Assembly: GCF_003417065.2 (NCBI RefSeq)
Contig: NZ_QVLT01000043.1
Span: forward strand, 1-32,920
Reading direction: 5' to 3'
From: Hymenobacter lapidiphilus
GTDB lineage: Bacteria; Bacteroidota; Bacteroidia; Cytophagales; Hymenobacteraceae
DNA length: 32,920 bases
Every line of letters starts with the position of its first letter. The first letter of the stretch is position 1. Shown in pieces: positions 15,202 through 22,229 of the stretch. The notes under the pieces are model-generated. The model was not told the DNA's origin. It ran no database searches and saw only the letters and a list, made by a program, of their open reading frames with translations. The position numbers and the translations under genes are program-made.

Positions 15202-15646
15202 AGAAGCGCGGGCTGCCGGTTGGACCGGTATCGGTCGCTCGGCTTACGCAGGTGACTGCCTACCGAGTAGAAGCCAAAGGCAAAGTATCATAAAAGGCAA
15301 ATGCGATTTTTGGACCGAACTTTTAACCAAAGCCAACGATGGGAAGCGGCGGAAGGGCAGCACGGCGCATATCGCCGTTGACACGCTGGGCTTAGCGCCC
15401 GCAATGGAATGCACGACCTGGTAAAAGCGACACATAAGCTACAGCTGTTGCGCGCCGTCCTAAACACGGTGCGGTTGGCGCTGGTTTGTGGGTAGTCGAT
15501 TGGCATTGGGCGCTGGGCTTGAACGGGTCGCTACACGCCCCGCAGAGGTTCGTACTTGACGCAGCATTCGGCATTGGAGCTGCCGGCTAGCTTGGCGGAC
15601 CGACCGACTCGGCCCGCCACTTGCTCACATTCTTACCATAGCCACC
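15202..15646. other. Intergenic region with a degraded IS5-type transposase remnant
   Basis: At about 15335-15400 the plus strand reads TKANDGKRRKGSTAHIAVDTLG, closely matching the central DDE region of IS5-family transposases (KRRKGxKxHIAVDTLGHLLAL). The frame breaks right afterwards and no other part of the transposase can be read, so this is a small relic. The remainder, to the start of the Crp/Fnr gene at 15647, holds nothing else recognisable. Confidence 0.55.
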
Positions 15647-16231
15647 ATGTTTGACATCATCCTGCAACACGTGCAGCAGCAAATTGCCTTGACCCCGGAC
15701 GACGCGGCCGTGTTCACGGCCCTGCTTACGCCCCGGCCATTGCGCCGCCGGCAGCACCTGCTCGACGCGGGCGACGCTTGCGACTTCGTGGCCTTCGTCA
15801 GCCATGGACTGCTGCGCTCGTTCAGCACCGACGAGCGCGGCACCGAGCACGTGCTGGACCTAGTGCCCGAAAATAACTGGCTCGACGACCCCACCCGCGG
15901 ACCCGGCGGGGAGCCCAGCCCGTTTACGATTGAAGCCTTGGAAGACAGCGAGGTGCTGCTGCTTAGCAGCCCGAACCTCGAAATACTCTACCAGCGCGTG
16001 CCGGCCTTCGAGCGGTTCTTCCGGCTGCTGAGCCAGGAGAGCTACGCCCGGGCGCAAAAGCGCCTGATGTGCGCCAAAAGCTGGCCCGCCCGCGACCGGT
16101 ACCAGGAGTTGATGCGCCAGTACCCCACCGTCGAGTTGCGCGTGGCCCAGCACCAGATTGCCTCGTTTCTGGGCATCACGCCCGAATCACTGAGCCGGCT
16201 TAAAAAGGGGCTCTACGAAAAGCAGGGGTAG
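15647..16231 (+). CDS. Crp/Fnr-family transcriptional regulator
   Basis: 194 residues. N-terminal sensor beta-roll: LTPRPLRRRQHLLDAGDACDFVAFVSHGLLRSF, LVPENNWLDDP, then IEALEDSEVLLLSSPNLEIL in order; a long dimerisation helix around FFRLLSQESYARAQKRLM; and a C-terminal helix-turn-helix VAQHQIASFLGITPESLSRLKKG. Like its divergent neighbour it is the short Bacteroidota type without the full cAMP-binding signature. It is followed by a hairpin and T run, then by an NTF2-like and an LLM oxidoreductase gene on the same strand, the likely targets. Confidence 0.9.
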   Translation: MFDIILQHVQQQIALTPDDAAVFTALLTPRPLRRRQHLLDAGDACDFVAFVSHGLLRSFSTDERGTEHVLDLVPENNWLDDPTRGPGGEPSPFTIEALEDSEVLLLSSPNLEILYQRVPAFERFFRLLSQESYARAQKRLMCAKSWPARDRYQELMRQYPTVELRVAQHQIASFLGITPESLSRLKKGLYEKQG

Positions 16232-16257
16232 TGCATTAGCCCCTGGCAGGGGCATCG

Positions 16258-16303
16258 GCCGGCCGGTGGTTTCCTTAGGGAAGGCCAGCGGCCGGTTTTT
16301 TTG
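16258..16303 (+). terminator. GC-rich hairpin with T run after the second Crp/Fnr gene
   Basis: A CCGGCCGG-type left arm near 16258-16266 pairs with GCGGCCGG just before TTTTTTT (ending at about 16302), 26 bp after the stop codon. Fits an intrinsic terminator. Confidence 0.55.
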
Positions 16304-16422
16304 CGTCGGGGCGTTTCGGGTCGAAAGTCTTATCCTACATCAAGGAAACGGCGCGGGGCACGGGGGACCTTTGTATCGTTGGCTGGCTGTCAGTCAATGC
16401 TTCATCCCCCAACCCAATCCTC

Positions 16423-16776
16423 ATGCAAACGGTAGCAGAATCAGTAAACGAATTAAACGGGCACATCCTGAACGGCAACATCCTCGGCGCTTTCGACAAG
16501 TTTTACGCCGATGACGTGGTGATGCAGGAAAACGAGAATGAGCCCGCGGTGGGCAAAGCGGCTTGCCGGGCCAATGAGGAAGCCTTCGTGGGTGGCATGA
16601 CCGCCTTCCGGGGCGCGCAGGTCAAGCACGTGCTTATCAACGACGACATCGCCGTGGTGCAGTGGCACTTCGACTACGACCACGCCCAGTGGGGCACGCG
16701 CACCTACGACCAAGTGGCCGTGCAGCGCTGGCGCGACGGCCAGATTGTGAACGAGAAGTTCTACTACAGCCGTTAG
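16423..16776 (+). CDS. Nuclear transport factor 2 / SnoaL-like protein
   Basis: 117 residues with the usual NTF2-like order: N-terminal helix VAESVNELNGHILNG, the signature ILGAFDKFYADDVVMQENE, a mid-domain helix ACRANEEAFVGGMTAFRGA, and C-terminal strands DDIAVVQWHFDYDHAQWG, VAVQRWRDGQIVNEKFYYS. The fold forms a cone-shaped pocket and serves as isomerase, hydratase or cyclase, or as a binding protein. The ligand is unknown. It sits 94 bp before an LLM flavin oxidoreductase and is probably expressed with it. Confidence 0.85.
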   Translation: MQTVAESVNELNGHILNGNILGAFDKFYADDVVMQENENEPAVGKAACRANEEAFVGGMTAFRGAQVKHVLINDDIAVVQWHFDYDHAQWGTRTYDQVAVQRWRDGQIVNEKFYYSR

Positions 16777-16870
16777 GCCGGCGGCGGCAGCCTGGTCCGT
16801 TGTGGACGCCAGGCTGCCGTTAGGGCCACGTGGCCATCCATTTCACTTTTCCCTTCCTACTATCATTGTG

Positions 16871-17932
16871 ATGCAAATCGGCATTGACTCTTTTGCGGCC
16901 GCCTCGGCCGATTACACCCACGGCCCGGCCCTGAGCCCGGCCGAGGCCGTGCAGCAACTGCTCGACCGGGTGGTACGGGCCGACGAAGTGGGCCTCGATG
17001 TATTCGGCATCGGCGAGCACCACCGGCCCGAGTTTCTGGATTCGGCCCCGGCCGTGCTGCTGGCCGCCGCCGCGGCCCGTACCCGCACCATCCGCCTGAC
17101 CAGCGCCGTGACGGTGCTCTCGGCCGCCGACCCGGTGCGCGTGTTTCAGGAGTTTGCCACCCTGGACCTGATTTCCAACGGCCGGGCCGAAATGGTGGTG
17201 GGCCGGGGCTCGTTTGGCGAAGCATTTCCGCTCTTTGGCTACGCCCGCGCCGACTACGACGCCCTGTTTGCCGAAAAGCTGGACCTGCTGCTCACCATCC
17301 GGGACCACGAGCACGTGCACTGGGCGGGCCAGTTCCGGCCGGCGCTCACCGGGCAGGGCATCTACCCGCGGCCGGTACAGGCGCGGCTACCCGTGTGGTT
17401 GGGGGTGGGCGGGACGCCGGCTTCCTTCGTGCGGGCCGGCACGCTAGGCCTGCCGCTGATGGTGGCCATCATCGGGGGCGAAACCCACCGCTTCCGCCCC
17501 TTAGTGGACCTGTACCGCGAAGCGGGCCGCCGGGCCGGCCACGCCCCGGAAACCTTGCGGGTAGGGCTGCACTCGTTGGGCTACGTGGCGGAAACGTTCG
17601 AACAGGCCGCCGAGGAGTACTACCCCGGCTACGCCGCGGCCTTCACCAAGATTGGGCGCGAGCGGGGCTTTGGGCCGGTCACGCGCCCGCAGTTCAATGC
17701 GCAGCTGGGCCCTCACGGCGCTTTCTTAGTAGGCAGCCCGGAAACGGTGGCAGCCAAGATTCTGCGGCACGCCGACGCGCTGGGCGGCATCGACCGGGTA
17801 ACGTTCCAAATGGACACAGGGGGCCTCACCTCGGACCAGTTGCTGCACGCCATCGAGCTGATTGGTAAGCGCGTAGCCCCGCAGCTGCGGGCGGCGGTTC
17901 CGACGAAGCGGTCCGTCGTAGCGGGGCTATAG
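16871..17932 (+). CDS. LLM-class flavin-dependent oxidoreductase
   Basis: 353 residues from ATG 16871 (MQIGIDSFAAAS); the longer frame from 16802 adds residues without family similarity. Bacterial-luciferase-like TIM barrel: ADEVGLDVFGIGEHHRPEF in the N-terminal part, TSAVTVLSAADPVRVFQEFATLDLISNGRAEMVVGRGSFGEAF, PVWLGVGGTPASFVRAGTLGLP, and a C-terminal GSPETVAAKILRHADALGGIDRV (quoted in order from separate stretches). It uses reduced FMN (or F420) and often O2. The substrate is unknown. An NTF2-like gene precedes it. It is the last gene of the GC-rich metabolic block. Confidence 0.9.
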   Translation: MQIGIDSFAAASADYTHGPALSPAEAVQQLLDRVVRADEVGLDVFGIGEHHRPEFLDSAPAVLLAAAAARTRTIRLTSAVTVLSAADPVRVFQEFATLDLISNGRAEMVVGRGSFGEAFPLFGYARADYDALFAEKLDLLLTIRDHEHVHWAGQFRPALTGQGIYPRPVQARLPVWLGVGGTPASFVRAGTLGLPLMVAIIGGETHRFRPLVDLYREAGRRAGHAPETLRVGLHSLGYVAETFEQAAEEYYPGYAAAFTKIGRERGFGPVTRPQFNAQLGPHGAFLVGSPETVAAKILRHADALGGIDRVTFQMDTGGLTSDQLLHAIELIGKRVAPQLRAAVPTKRSVVAGL

Positions 17933-18044
17933 CTTGGTTTTTTCACTGATTGACTGCAAAACGAGTGCCGCTGACTGCAGGCTTACCCCCACGCCGGCCG
18001 GCGACGCCTTTTATCTTCTTATTTCTCGCTTTTGCGAAAGCCGT

Positions 18045-18572
18045 TCACGTTTCTTCTGCCGAGTAGGGGGCAAACCGATACGGAGTGGCCTCCACTACTA
18101 CGGGCTGGGCGGTATCAGCGGGTATACCACCAACAGATAGCAGGGTCAGGGTCTTGCGGTCGGCGCTCGTCTCAAAAACCTCTTCCGTGGCCGGGTACTC
18201 GCGGACCATACGCCCCTGCTCATCCCTATAGGCAATAAAGGAGTTATTGCGGCGGGCGGTGCCGCTCACCACATCATCGAACCTCTCCTGAAATTCCGGG
18301 CTTTGGACCAACGCGCCAATATCTTCCAAGCCCGGCGGACGCGGCGCGTAGCGGGCCTTTAGCATAGCATCGGTTAGCGCAATGACCTGCTCGATGCTTA
18401 GCTCCCCACTTACGTGTCGCTGCATCAGCGCCAGGCTCTCCTGGCCGGGCGCGGTGCCGGCGCTCGATGCGATGGCCACCGCGTTGTTGGCGTGCCGCTC
18501 CCGCTCCTGGTAGGCGCTTAGTTGGTCGGGGGTAAGCCCCGCCGGAGCGGGCTGAAAATGGGTCTTGGGCAT
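18045..18572 (-). CDS. Protein with VbhA-antitoxin-like segment
   Basis: 175 residues from ATG 18572. Residues about 25-62 (ERERHANNAVAIASSAG, then ESLALMQRHVSGELSIEQVI) align by eye, without a gap, with the Fic antitoxin VbhA: NAxA, the position of the inhibitory SxxxEG motif, 18 residues to GE, then a helix. The key residues are changed: the motif Ser is Ile and the Glu is Ala, so it should not block a Fic active site by the known route. The remaining 110 residues (PGLEDIGALVQSPEFQERFDDV, YRDEQGRMVREYPATEEVFE) are unrecognised. It is the last gene of a minus-strand row running from 20652 to 18045. Confidence 0.65.
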   Translation of the reverse strand: MPKTHFQPAPAGLTPDQLSAYQERERHANNAVAIASSAGTAPGQESLALMQRHVSGELSIEQVIALTDAMLKARYAPRPPGLEDIGALVQSPEFQERFDDVVSGTARRNNSFIAYRDEQGRMVREYPATEEVFETSADRKTLTLLSVGGIPADTAQPVVVEATPYRFAPYSAEET

Positions 18573-18642
18573 AAGAGAAGGAAGTTAAGCAAGTGAACCA
18601 GTGGTTCGCGCACAGTCGAAGCATTGCCTCGTGCGGCAGCCG

Positions 18643-19431
18643 CTAAGCTGGGTCGGTGGCCTTGCGGGCGGTGTCGGCCGCGTTAGCCGTGTACTCTTCA
18701 ATCTTCCGCAACGCTGGGCTTTTATGCTCGGGCCGGTCGATGAGTTGCGCGGTGTAAGTCGCCCCGGCCACGTCGTCCAAGTGGAGCTGCGCCTTTACGA
18801 TGTCGGACAGGTAATAGGACCGGAAATAGCCGTTTTTCATATCCCCCACGTCAAACCCCTGGGCGTACTCCTGCGCCTGCTGCAAGGTGCGCCGGGCGGC
18901 CTCGCCGTGGCCGGCCTGGTACTGGGCCTCGGCAATCCGCTTGGCCACGTCCACATACCGGAATCCCGTCACGGTGGCCGCCAGCCACTGCGCCTCGGCT
19001 ACGTCGCCCCGTTGCAGCAGCACTCGCACCACGGCCCCGATTAACTCGCCCTTCGTGTCGGCGTAGCGCACCCGCTGGGCCGTGGCCACGGCCGCCAGCA
19101 GCTCGCCGGCCTGCACCTGTGCCGTGGCCACGGCCTGCATGGCTTCGCTGTGGTAATGGCCGCTCGAAAAGGGATTAATGGCACGCACGGCCCCGGCAAG
19201 GTCGCCGGCTTGTAGCAGCGCCAGCAACTGCTCGTAGAAGCCATATCCCTTCGCTCGGGCGGCCTCTTCGGCCCGCTTGTCAGCCCGTTGCTGCGCAGGA
19301 GTCCACTGCTCGCGCGGGGTCATCAACCGGACAGTTGCGGGGTCCGGCTTGGAATCGAACCAATTAGCATTTTCGGCTGATTTGGAAGTCTCCTTTTCTT
19401 CCTCTTGTTTCTTCATTTTTCCCTTTGGCAT
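18643..19431 (-). CDS. Alpha-helical repeat (TPR-like) protein, hypothetical
   Basis: 262 residues. The first 60 are charged and lysine/glutamate rich (MPKGKMKKQEEEKETSKSAE). Then follow helical pairs of about 33-36 residues with TPR-like pattern: LLALLQAGDLAGAVRAIN, EAMQAVATAQVQAGELLAAVA, ELIGAVVRVLLQRGDVAEAQ, VAKRIAEAQYQAGHGEAAR, SDIVKAQLHLDDVAGAT. Such repeats usually form a scaffold for binding other proteins. No signal peptide or membrane segment, so it is cytoplasmic. It lies between two genes for VbhA-like proteins on the same strand, with 70 bp to the next gene. The exact role is unknown. Confidence 0.7.
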   Translation of the reverse strand: MPKGKMKKQEEEKETSKSAENANWFDSKPDPATVRLMTPREQWTPAQQRADKRAEEAARAKGYGFYEQLLALLQAGDLAGAVRAINPFSSGHYHSEAMQAVATAQVQAGELLAAVATAQRVRYADTKGELIGAVVRVLLQRGDVAEAQWLAATVTGFRYVDVAKRIAEAQYQAGHGEAARRTLQQAQEYAQGFDVGDMKNGYFRSYYLSDIVKAQLHLDDVAGATYTAQLIDRPEHKSPALRKIEEYTANAADTARKATDPA

Positions 19432-19662
19432 ACGATTACTTTTTATATCAACATTAGTAGTTAGTGACTCAATTGGCGCTCACGCCGCCCACCGCGACGC
19501 CCCTTTCGTGCTGCCACGATTTCAGACGCTCTACCAATGAAGCATGACCATTGGTTGGATGCGCCTTTACAATGTCGATGTCAAACTTATAAGCGCTACC
19601 TCGGAATAAGTGCGGTTTTGGCCTTCCTAGACGGATTTCTAATGGCGTGGTACTTTACCGAG

Positions 19663-19872
19663 TTAAGCCCGCTGGATGTAAGAGCTCACCAACTCAGCTA
19701 CCTGGCCCAGAGTCAGCTCGCCGGCCACGTAGCGGGCGTATACGGCCTCGGTAACGGGGCCGGGTGGTGCGCCTTGTCTATTCCGACCGTAAGCGAGCTG
19801 CTGGCGCTGCTCAGCGGTTTGCTCACGGTCGGAATAAACGGGGCGGGCGGTGGTTGCAGCGTTGGTTTTCAT
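19663..19872 (-). CDS. Small VbhA-antitoxin-like protein
   Basis: 69 residues from ATG 19872. The C-terminal half AYGRNRQGAPPGPVTEAVY, ARYVAGELTLGQVAELV follows the VbhA-type antitoxin exactly in spacing: motif position, 18 residues, GE, then a helix. At the inhibitory motif SxxxEG the Ser is Gly and the Glu is Gln, so the known inhibitory contact with Fic ATP is missing. No Fic toxin is encoded next to it; a broken Fic gene lies 9 kb away. It may have kept only the binding or regulatory part of the antitoxin. Upstream is a palindromic motif also found before the next gene. Confidence 0.65.
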   Translation of the reverse strand: MKTNAATTARPVYSDREQTAEQRQQLAYGRNRQGAPPGPVTEAVYARYVAGELTLGQVAELVSSYIQRA

Positions 19873-19881
19873 GGGAGATAG

Positions 19882-19896
19882 TTTTGCAATTACAAA
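19882..19896 (-). promoter_or_regulatory. Candidate operator, copy 1 (TTTTGCAATTACAAA)
   Basis: A near-palindrome 10 bp before the start codon of the small VbhA-like gene. The same core (TTTTGCAATTGTAAA, minus strand 20223-20238) directly precedes the DUF6922-like gene, which suggests one regulator for both. Confidence 0.4.
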
Positions 19897-19914
19897 GGCG
19901 GCCTGGCCCGCCGC

Positions 19915-20223
19915 TTAGGAGTTGAACAGTGGTAGCATCAATTGCTTGCGCTGCCAGCATAAGAGGGTTTCTTTTTGAGGGCCAAAGACCTCGCACACGG
20001 CGGCAATCGCTGCATCCGACATATAAGGCTCGGTTTCCACCACTTGCTGCACCACGTCGCGGCCGTAGTAGCGCAGCATCGCGGCCCAATCGCCTACGCT
20101 GCCGCGTTGAATTACCCGCTCAATGATGGTACGGTACATCGCCTGCGGGTTAATGGTGCTGGGATATACGTCCCAAAGTAGGGTCGGCAGGTGCTCAGCC
20201 AAGGGCGACGGGGGGTAGCTCAT
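19915..20223 (-). CDS. DUF6922-like protein (toxin-antitoxin associated)
   Basis: 102 residues from ATG 20223 (MSYPPSPLAEHLPTLLWDVY); the TTG ten codons upstream is less likely. The order LPTLLWDVYPSTINPQAMYRTIIERVIQRGSVGDWAAMLRYYG (quoted as a region, residues 12-54) matches the short DUF6922 type 'LFWDxxxxxLDxxxxxxxIIxRVLxxGxxxDWxxLxxxYG'. Members often stand directly before an AbiEii-type nucleotidyltransferase toxin and probably act as its antitoxin. No such toxin gene is seen here: downstream is the small VbhA-like gene after 42 bp. It may be a leftover partner. Confidence 0.65.
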   Translation of the reverse strand: MSYPPSPLAEHLPTLLWDVYPSTINPQAMYRTIIERVIQRGSVGDWAAMLRYYGRDVVQQVVETEPYMSDAAIAAVCEVFGPQKETLLCWQRKQLMLPLFNS

Positions 20224-20238
20224 TTTACAATTGCAAAA
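20223..20238 (-). promoter_or_regulatory. Candidate operator, copy 2
   Basis: On the minus strand TTTTTGCAATTGTAAAA directly abuts the start codon of the DUF6922-like gene. It shares TTTTGCAATT with the site at 19882-19896. Confidence 0.4.
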
Positions 20239-20265
20239 AGCTAAGCAGCTCAAGAACTCAAGTGC

Positions 20266-20652
20266 TCAGCCGCTCACTAAAAAGTCCGTTAGGTTATCCG
20301 GCAGGGGATTTTCTCCTATGTACTCCATAACCTGCTCTGAGGTCAGACCCGAAATGAGCAGCTGGTACGCCCGTAGTATCGAAACATCCGGCTCATCATC
20401 AGGAGAGATACCAAACTGCTGGCCGGCGTCAAGCGGAGGGTTTAGATAGCTCAAGACGGCCATCCAAGCGGTTGTTTTCGGCGTGTTAAGCTCACCAGGA
20501 AAAGCCGCTGCCCGGTCCAGCCACTTCCGGCACGCCAGTTCTGCGTGCCACGCGAAACTGGACATGCGCAGGAAAGTATCCAGCTCATTATAGCGCGTAA
20601 ACTGCGGGCCATTTTCGGCCCAAAACGAAGGCTTTTTGAAGGGTTGTTCCAT
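20266..20652 (-). CDS. Hypothetical protein
   Basis: 128 residues from ATG 20652. A soluble, aromatic-rich protein: MEQPFKKPSFWAENGPQFTR, then NELDTFLRMSSFAWHAELACRKWLDRAAAF, later PDVSILRAYQLLISGLTSEQVMEYIGENP. The last helix-turn region has some similarity to antitoxin-like 'sgLtseqvmeyl' stretches, but no family can be named. It is the first gene of the minus-strand row that continues with the DUF6922-like gene after 42 bp. Confidence 0.55.
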   Translation of the reverse strand: MEQPFKKPSFWAENGPQFTRYNELDTFLRMSSFAWHAELACRKWLDRAAAFPGELNTPKTTAWMAVLSYLNPPLDAGQQFGISPDDEPDVSILRAYQLLISGLTSEQVMEYIGENPLPDNLTDFLVSG

Positions 20653-21392
20653 CCTACAAGATACGCCACAAACCCTGTTTCAAGTGCTTTCAAGGCCGTT
20701 TTTATCGGATTTAACTAACTTATTTTCAAACTATTTTCCCTTTCCTAATCGCCCCGAAATCGTCCGTGCGTCGCGTATTCCGGCACCGGGTCAGGTACCG
20801 ACGCAAATACCGCAAGCTCGTGCCTTTCCGGGGACTTCTGGCCTTGATTAAAAGTTTGGTACAAAGGTTAAACGACGAGCTGGAAATCGGCGTCCACTTG
20901 ACCATGAATGATACCTCAACAGCTAATGAGCGGTCTTTTACACGGTCTTCCGGAGAAGTCGACCTCGCTCTGAAGATTGCGCGATAGCCAACTCTTAGGG
21001 AGTCGTCCCCTCATTCATCCCGGGTTGAACTGGTCGTCGCTGGCCCTGCTGTAGCCCGAATGGCTGAGTGGGCCAAACAAGTCATCAAGGTGGGGCCAGC
21101 AGGATACATAAGCTGCTCCACTTTCTGGCCCCCTTTATACCGGCATTACAGCCACCGCTTGGTGAGGGTCGTTCCCAACCCTTGCCCAAAGGCCTGCGTT
21201 ATAACCTGTCAATCGCCATCTTTTGAGGCCAGGGTTTTACAGCTGTTTTTCAAAAATAAGGCTTAGAATAAAGCGTGTTGCGTAAAGGACATTTTCTTAA
21301 GAAGAATAGGAAGGTCTGGCCTGCACTTCTGTCTTAAGCAAGCCGCTGAAATTGCAGCGTTTATCAACCAAAACATTTCAAAACCTAAAACG
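20653..21392. other. 740-bp region without a recognisable gene
   Basis: Short open frames on the plus strand (20636-20987) have no family similarity or codon bias and are not called. The end (about 21240-21390) is AT-rich and lies upstream of the VWA gene, so it should hold the promoter of the signalling cassette. Nothing else is seen. Confidence 0.5.
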
Positions 21393-22031
21393 ATGAGGAG
21401 ACTACCCGTCTATTTATTACTGGACACATCTGGTTCCATGACCGGAGAGCCCATTGAGGCAGTTAAAAATGGTGTTCAGGTCATGATCAGTTCGTTGCGG
21501 CAAAATCCGCAGGCAATTGAGACTGCCTTCATCAGCATCATCACCTTCGATAGTGAGGCAAAACAAGTGGTGCCATTAACCGACCTGGCTTCGTTTCAGA
21601 TGGTGGACATCCGAGCTACCGGCACTACCAGCTTAGGAGAGGCGCTGAAGTTGGTTTCTACCTGCATTGACAATGAGGTTACTAAAACCACGGCGGAGCA
21701 AAAAGGTGACTGGAAGCCCCTGGTGTTTATCATGACGGATGGTATTCCCACCGATGATTGGCAGATTGGCCTGGAAGAATTCAGGAAACGCAAAACCGCC
21801 TTTACCGTGGCCTGCGCCGCTGGTAGCGCCGCCGATTCTTCGCTTTTAAAGCAGATCACGGAAAATGTCGTAAGTCTGGATACCGCCGACAGCCAGAGCA
21901 TTGCCAAGTTCTTTACCTGGGTGAGTGCCTCCATTGGCGTTACCTCGACCAAGGTTGAGGATGGCGGCCAGGAAGTGACCGGTATGGGAGAATTGCCCCC
22001 GCCTCCTGCGGAGTTGAATATTGTTACGTAA
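21393..22031 (+). CDS. VWA-domain protein (TerY-like)
   Basis: 212 residues, a lone von Willebrand factor A domain without signal peptide. Metal-binding MIDAS residues are complete: LLLDTSGSM gives Asp11, Ser13 and Ser15; TGTTS gives Thr79; and VFIMTDGIPTDDW gives Asp116. The C-terminus ends in a proline-rich GELPPPPAELN. Length and sequence fit TerY, the cytoplasmic VWA protein of tellurite-type stress systems. In the TerY-P triad described by comparative genomics it stands beside a PP2C phosphatase and a kinase with zinc ribbon, exactly the next two genes here. It probably binds a phosphorylated partner through its metal site. A hairpin (22054-22093) follows. Confidence 0.9.
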   Translation: MRRLPVYLLLDTSGSMTGEPIEAVKNGVQVMISSLRQNPQAIETAFISIITFDSEAKQVVPLTDLASFQMVDIRATGTTSLGEALKLVSTCIDNEVTKTTAEQKGDWKPLVFIMTDGIPTDDWQIGLEEFRKRKTAFTVACAAGSAADSSLLKQITENVVSLDTADSQSIAKFFTWVSASIGVTSTKVEDGGQEVTGMGELPPPPAELNIVT

Positions 22032-22053
22032 GCGGGTTAGCAGCTCTTATGGC

Positions 22054-22093
22054 AAGGAAGAGGCTGGAAGAATTCTTCAGCAGCCTCTTCCTT
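22054..22093 (+). terminator. Hairpin after the VWA gene
   Basis: AAGGAAGAGGCTG (22054-22066) and its reverse complement (22081-22093) form a 13-bp stem, followed by GTTTTCTT. It lies 23 bp after the VWA stop and could terminate or attenuate transcription, lowering the level of the four genes that follow. Confidence 0.65.
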
Positions 22094-22229
22094 GTTTTCT
22101 TAAGTAGTAGGCCCAGCGACAGAAGAGTATCACGTAGCTAAAGGCTAACGGGGATTGTGAACGGCAAAAGGTCAGCCTAGGAGTGAGCATCCAGAAAAAG
22201 AGGTTAAAACAGTAAGCCCAGAAGTAGGA

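Noticed and set aside
20653..21392. Possible gene in the 740-bp gap, e.g. the 73-codon frame at 20766-20987
   Set aside because: Product is basic and without pattern; no start context, no continuation, no family.
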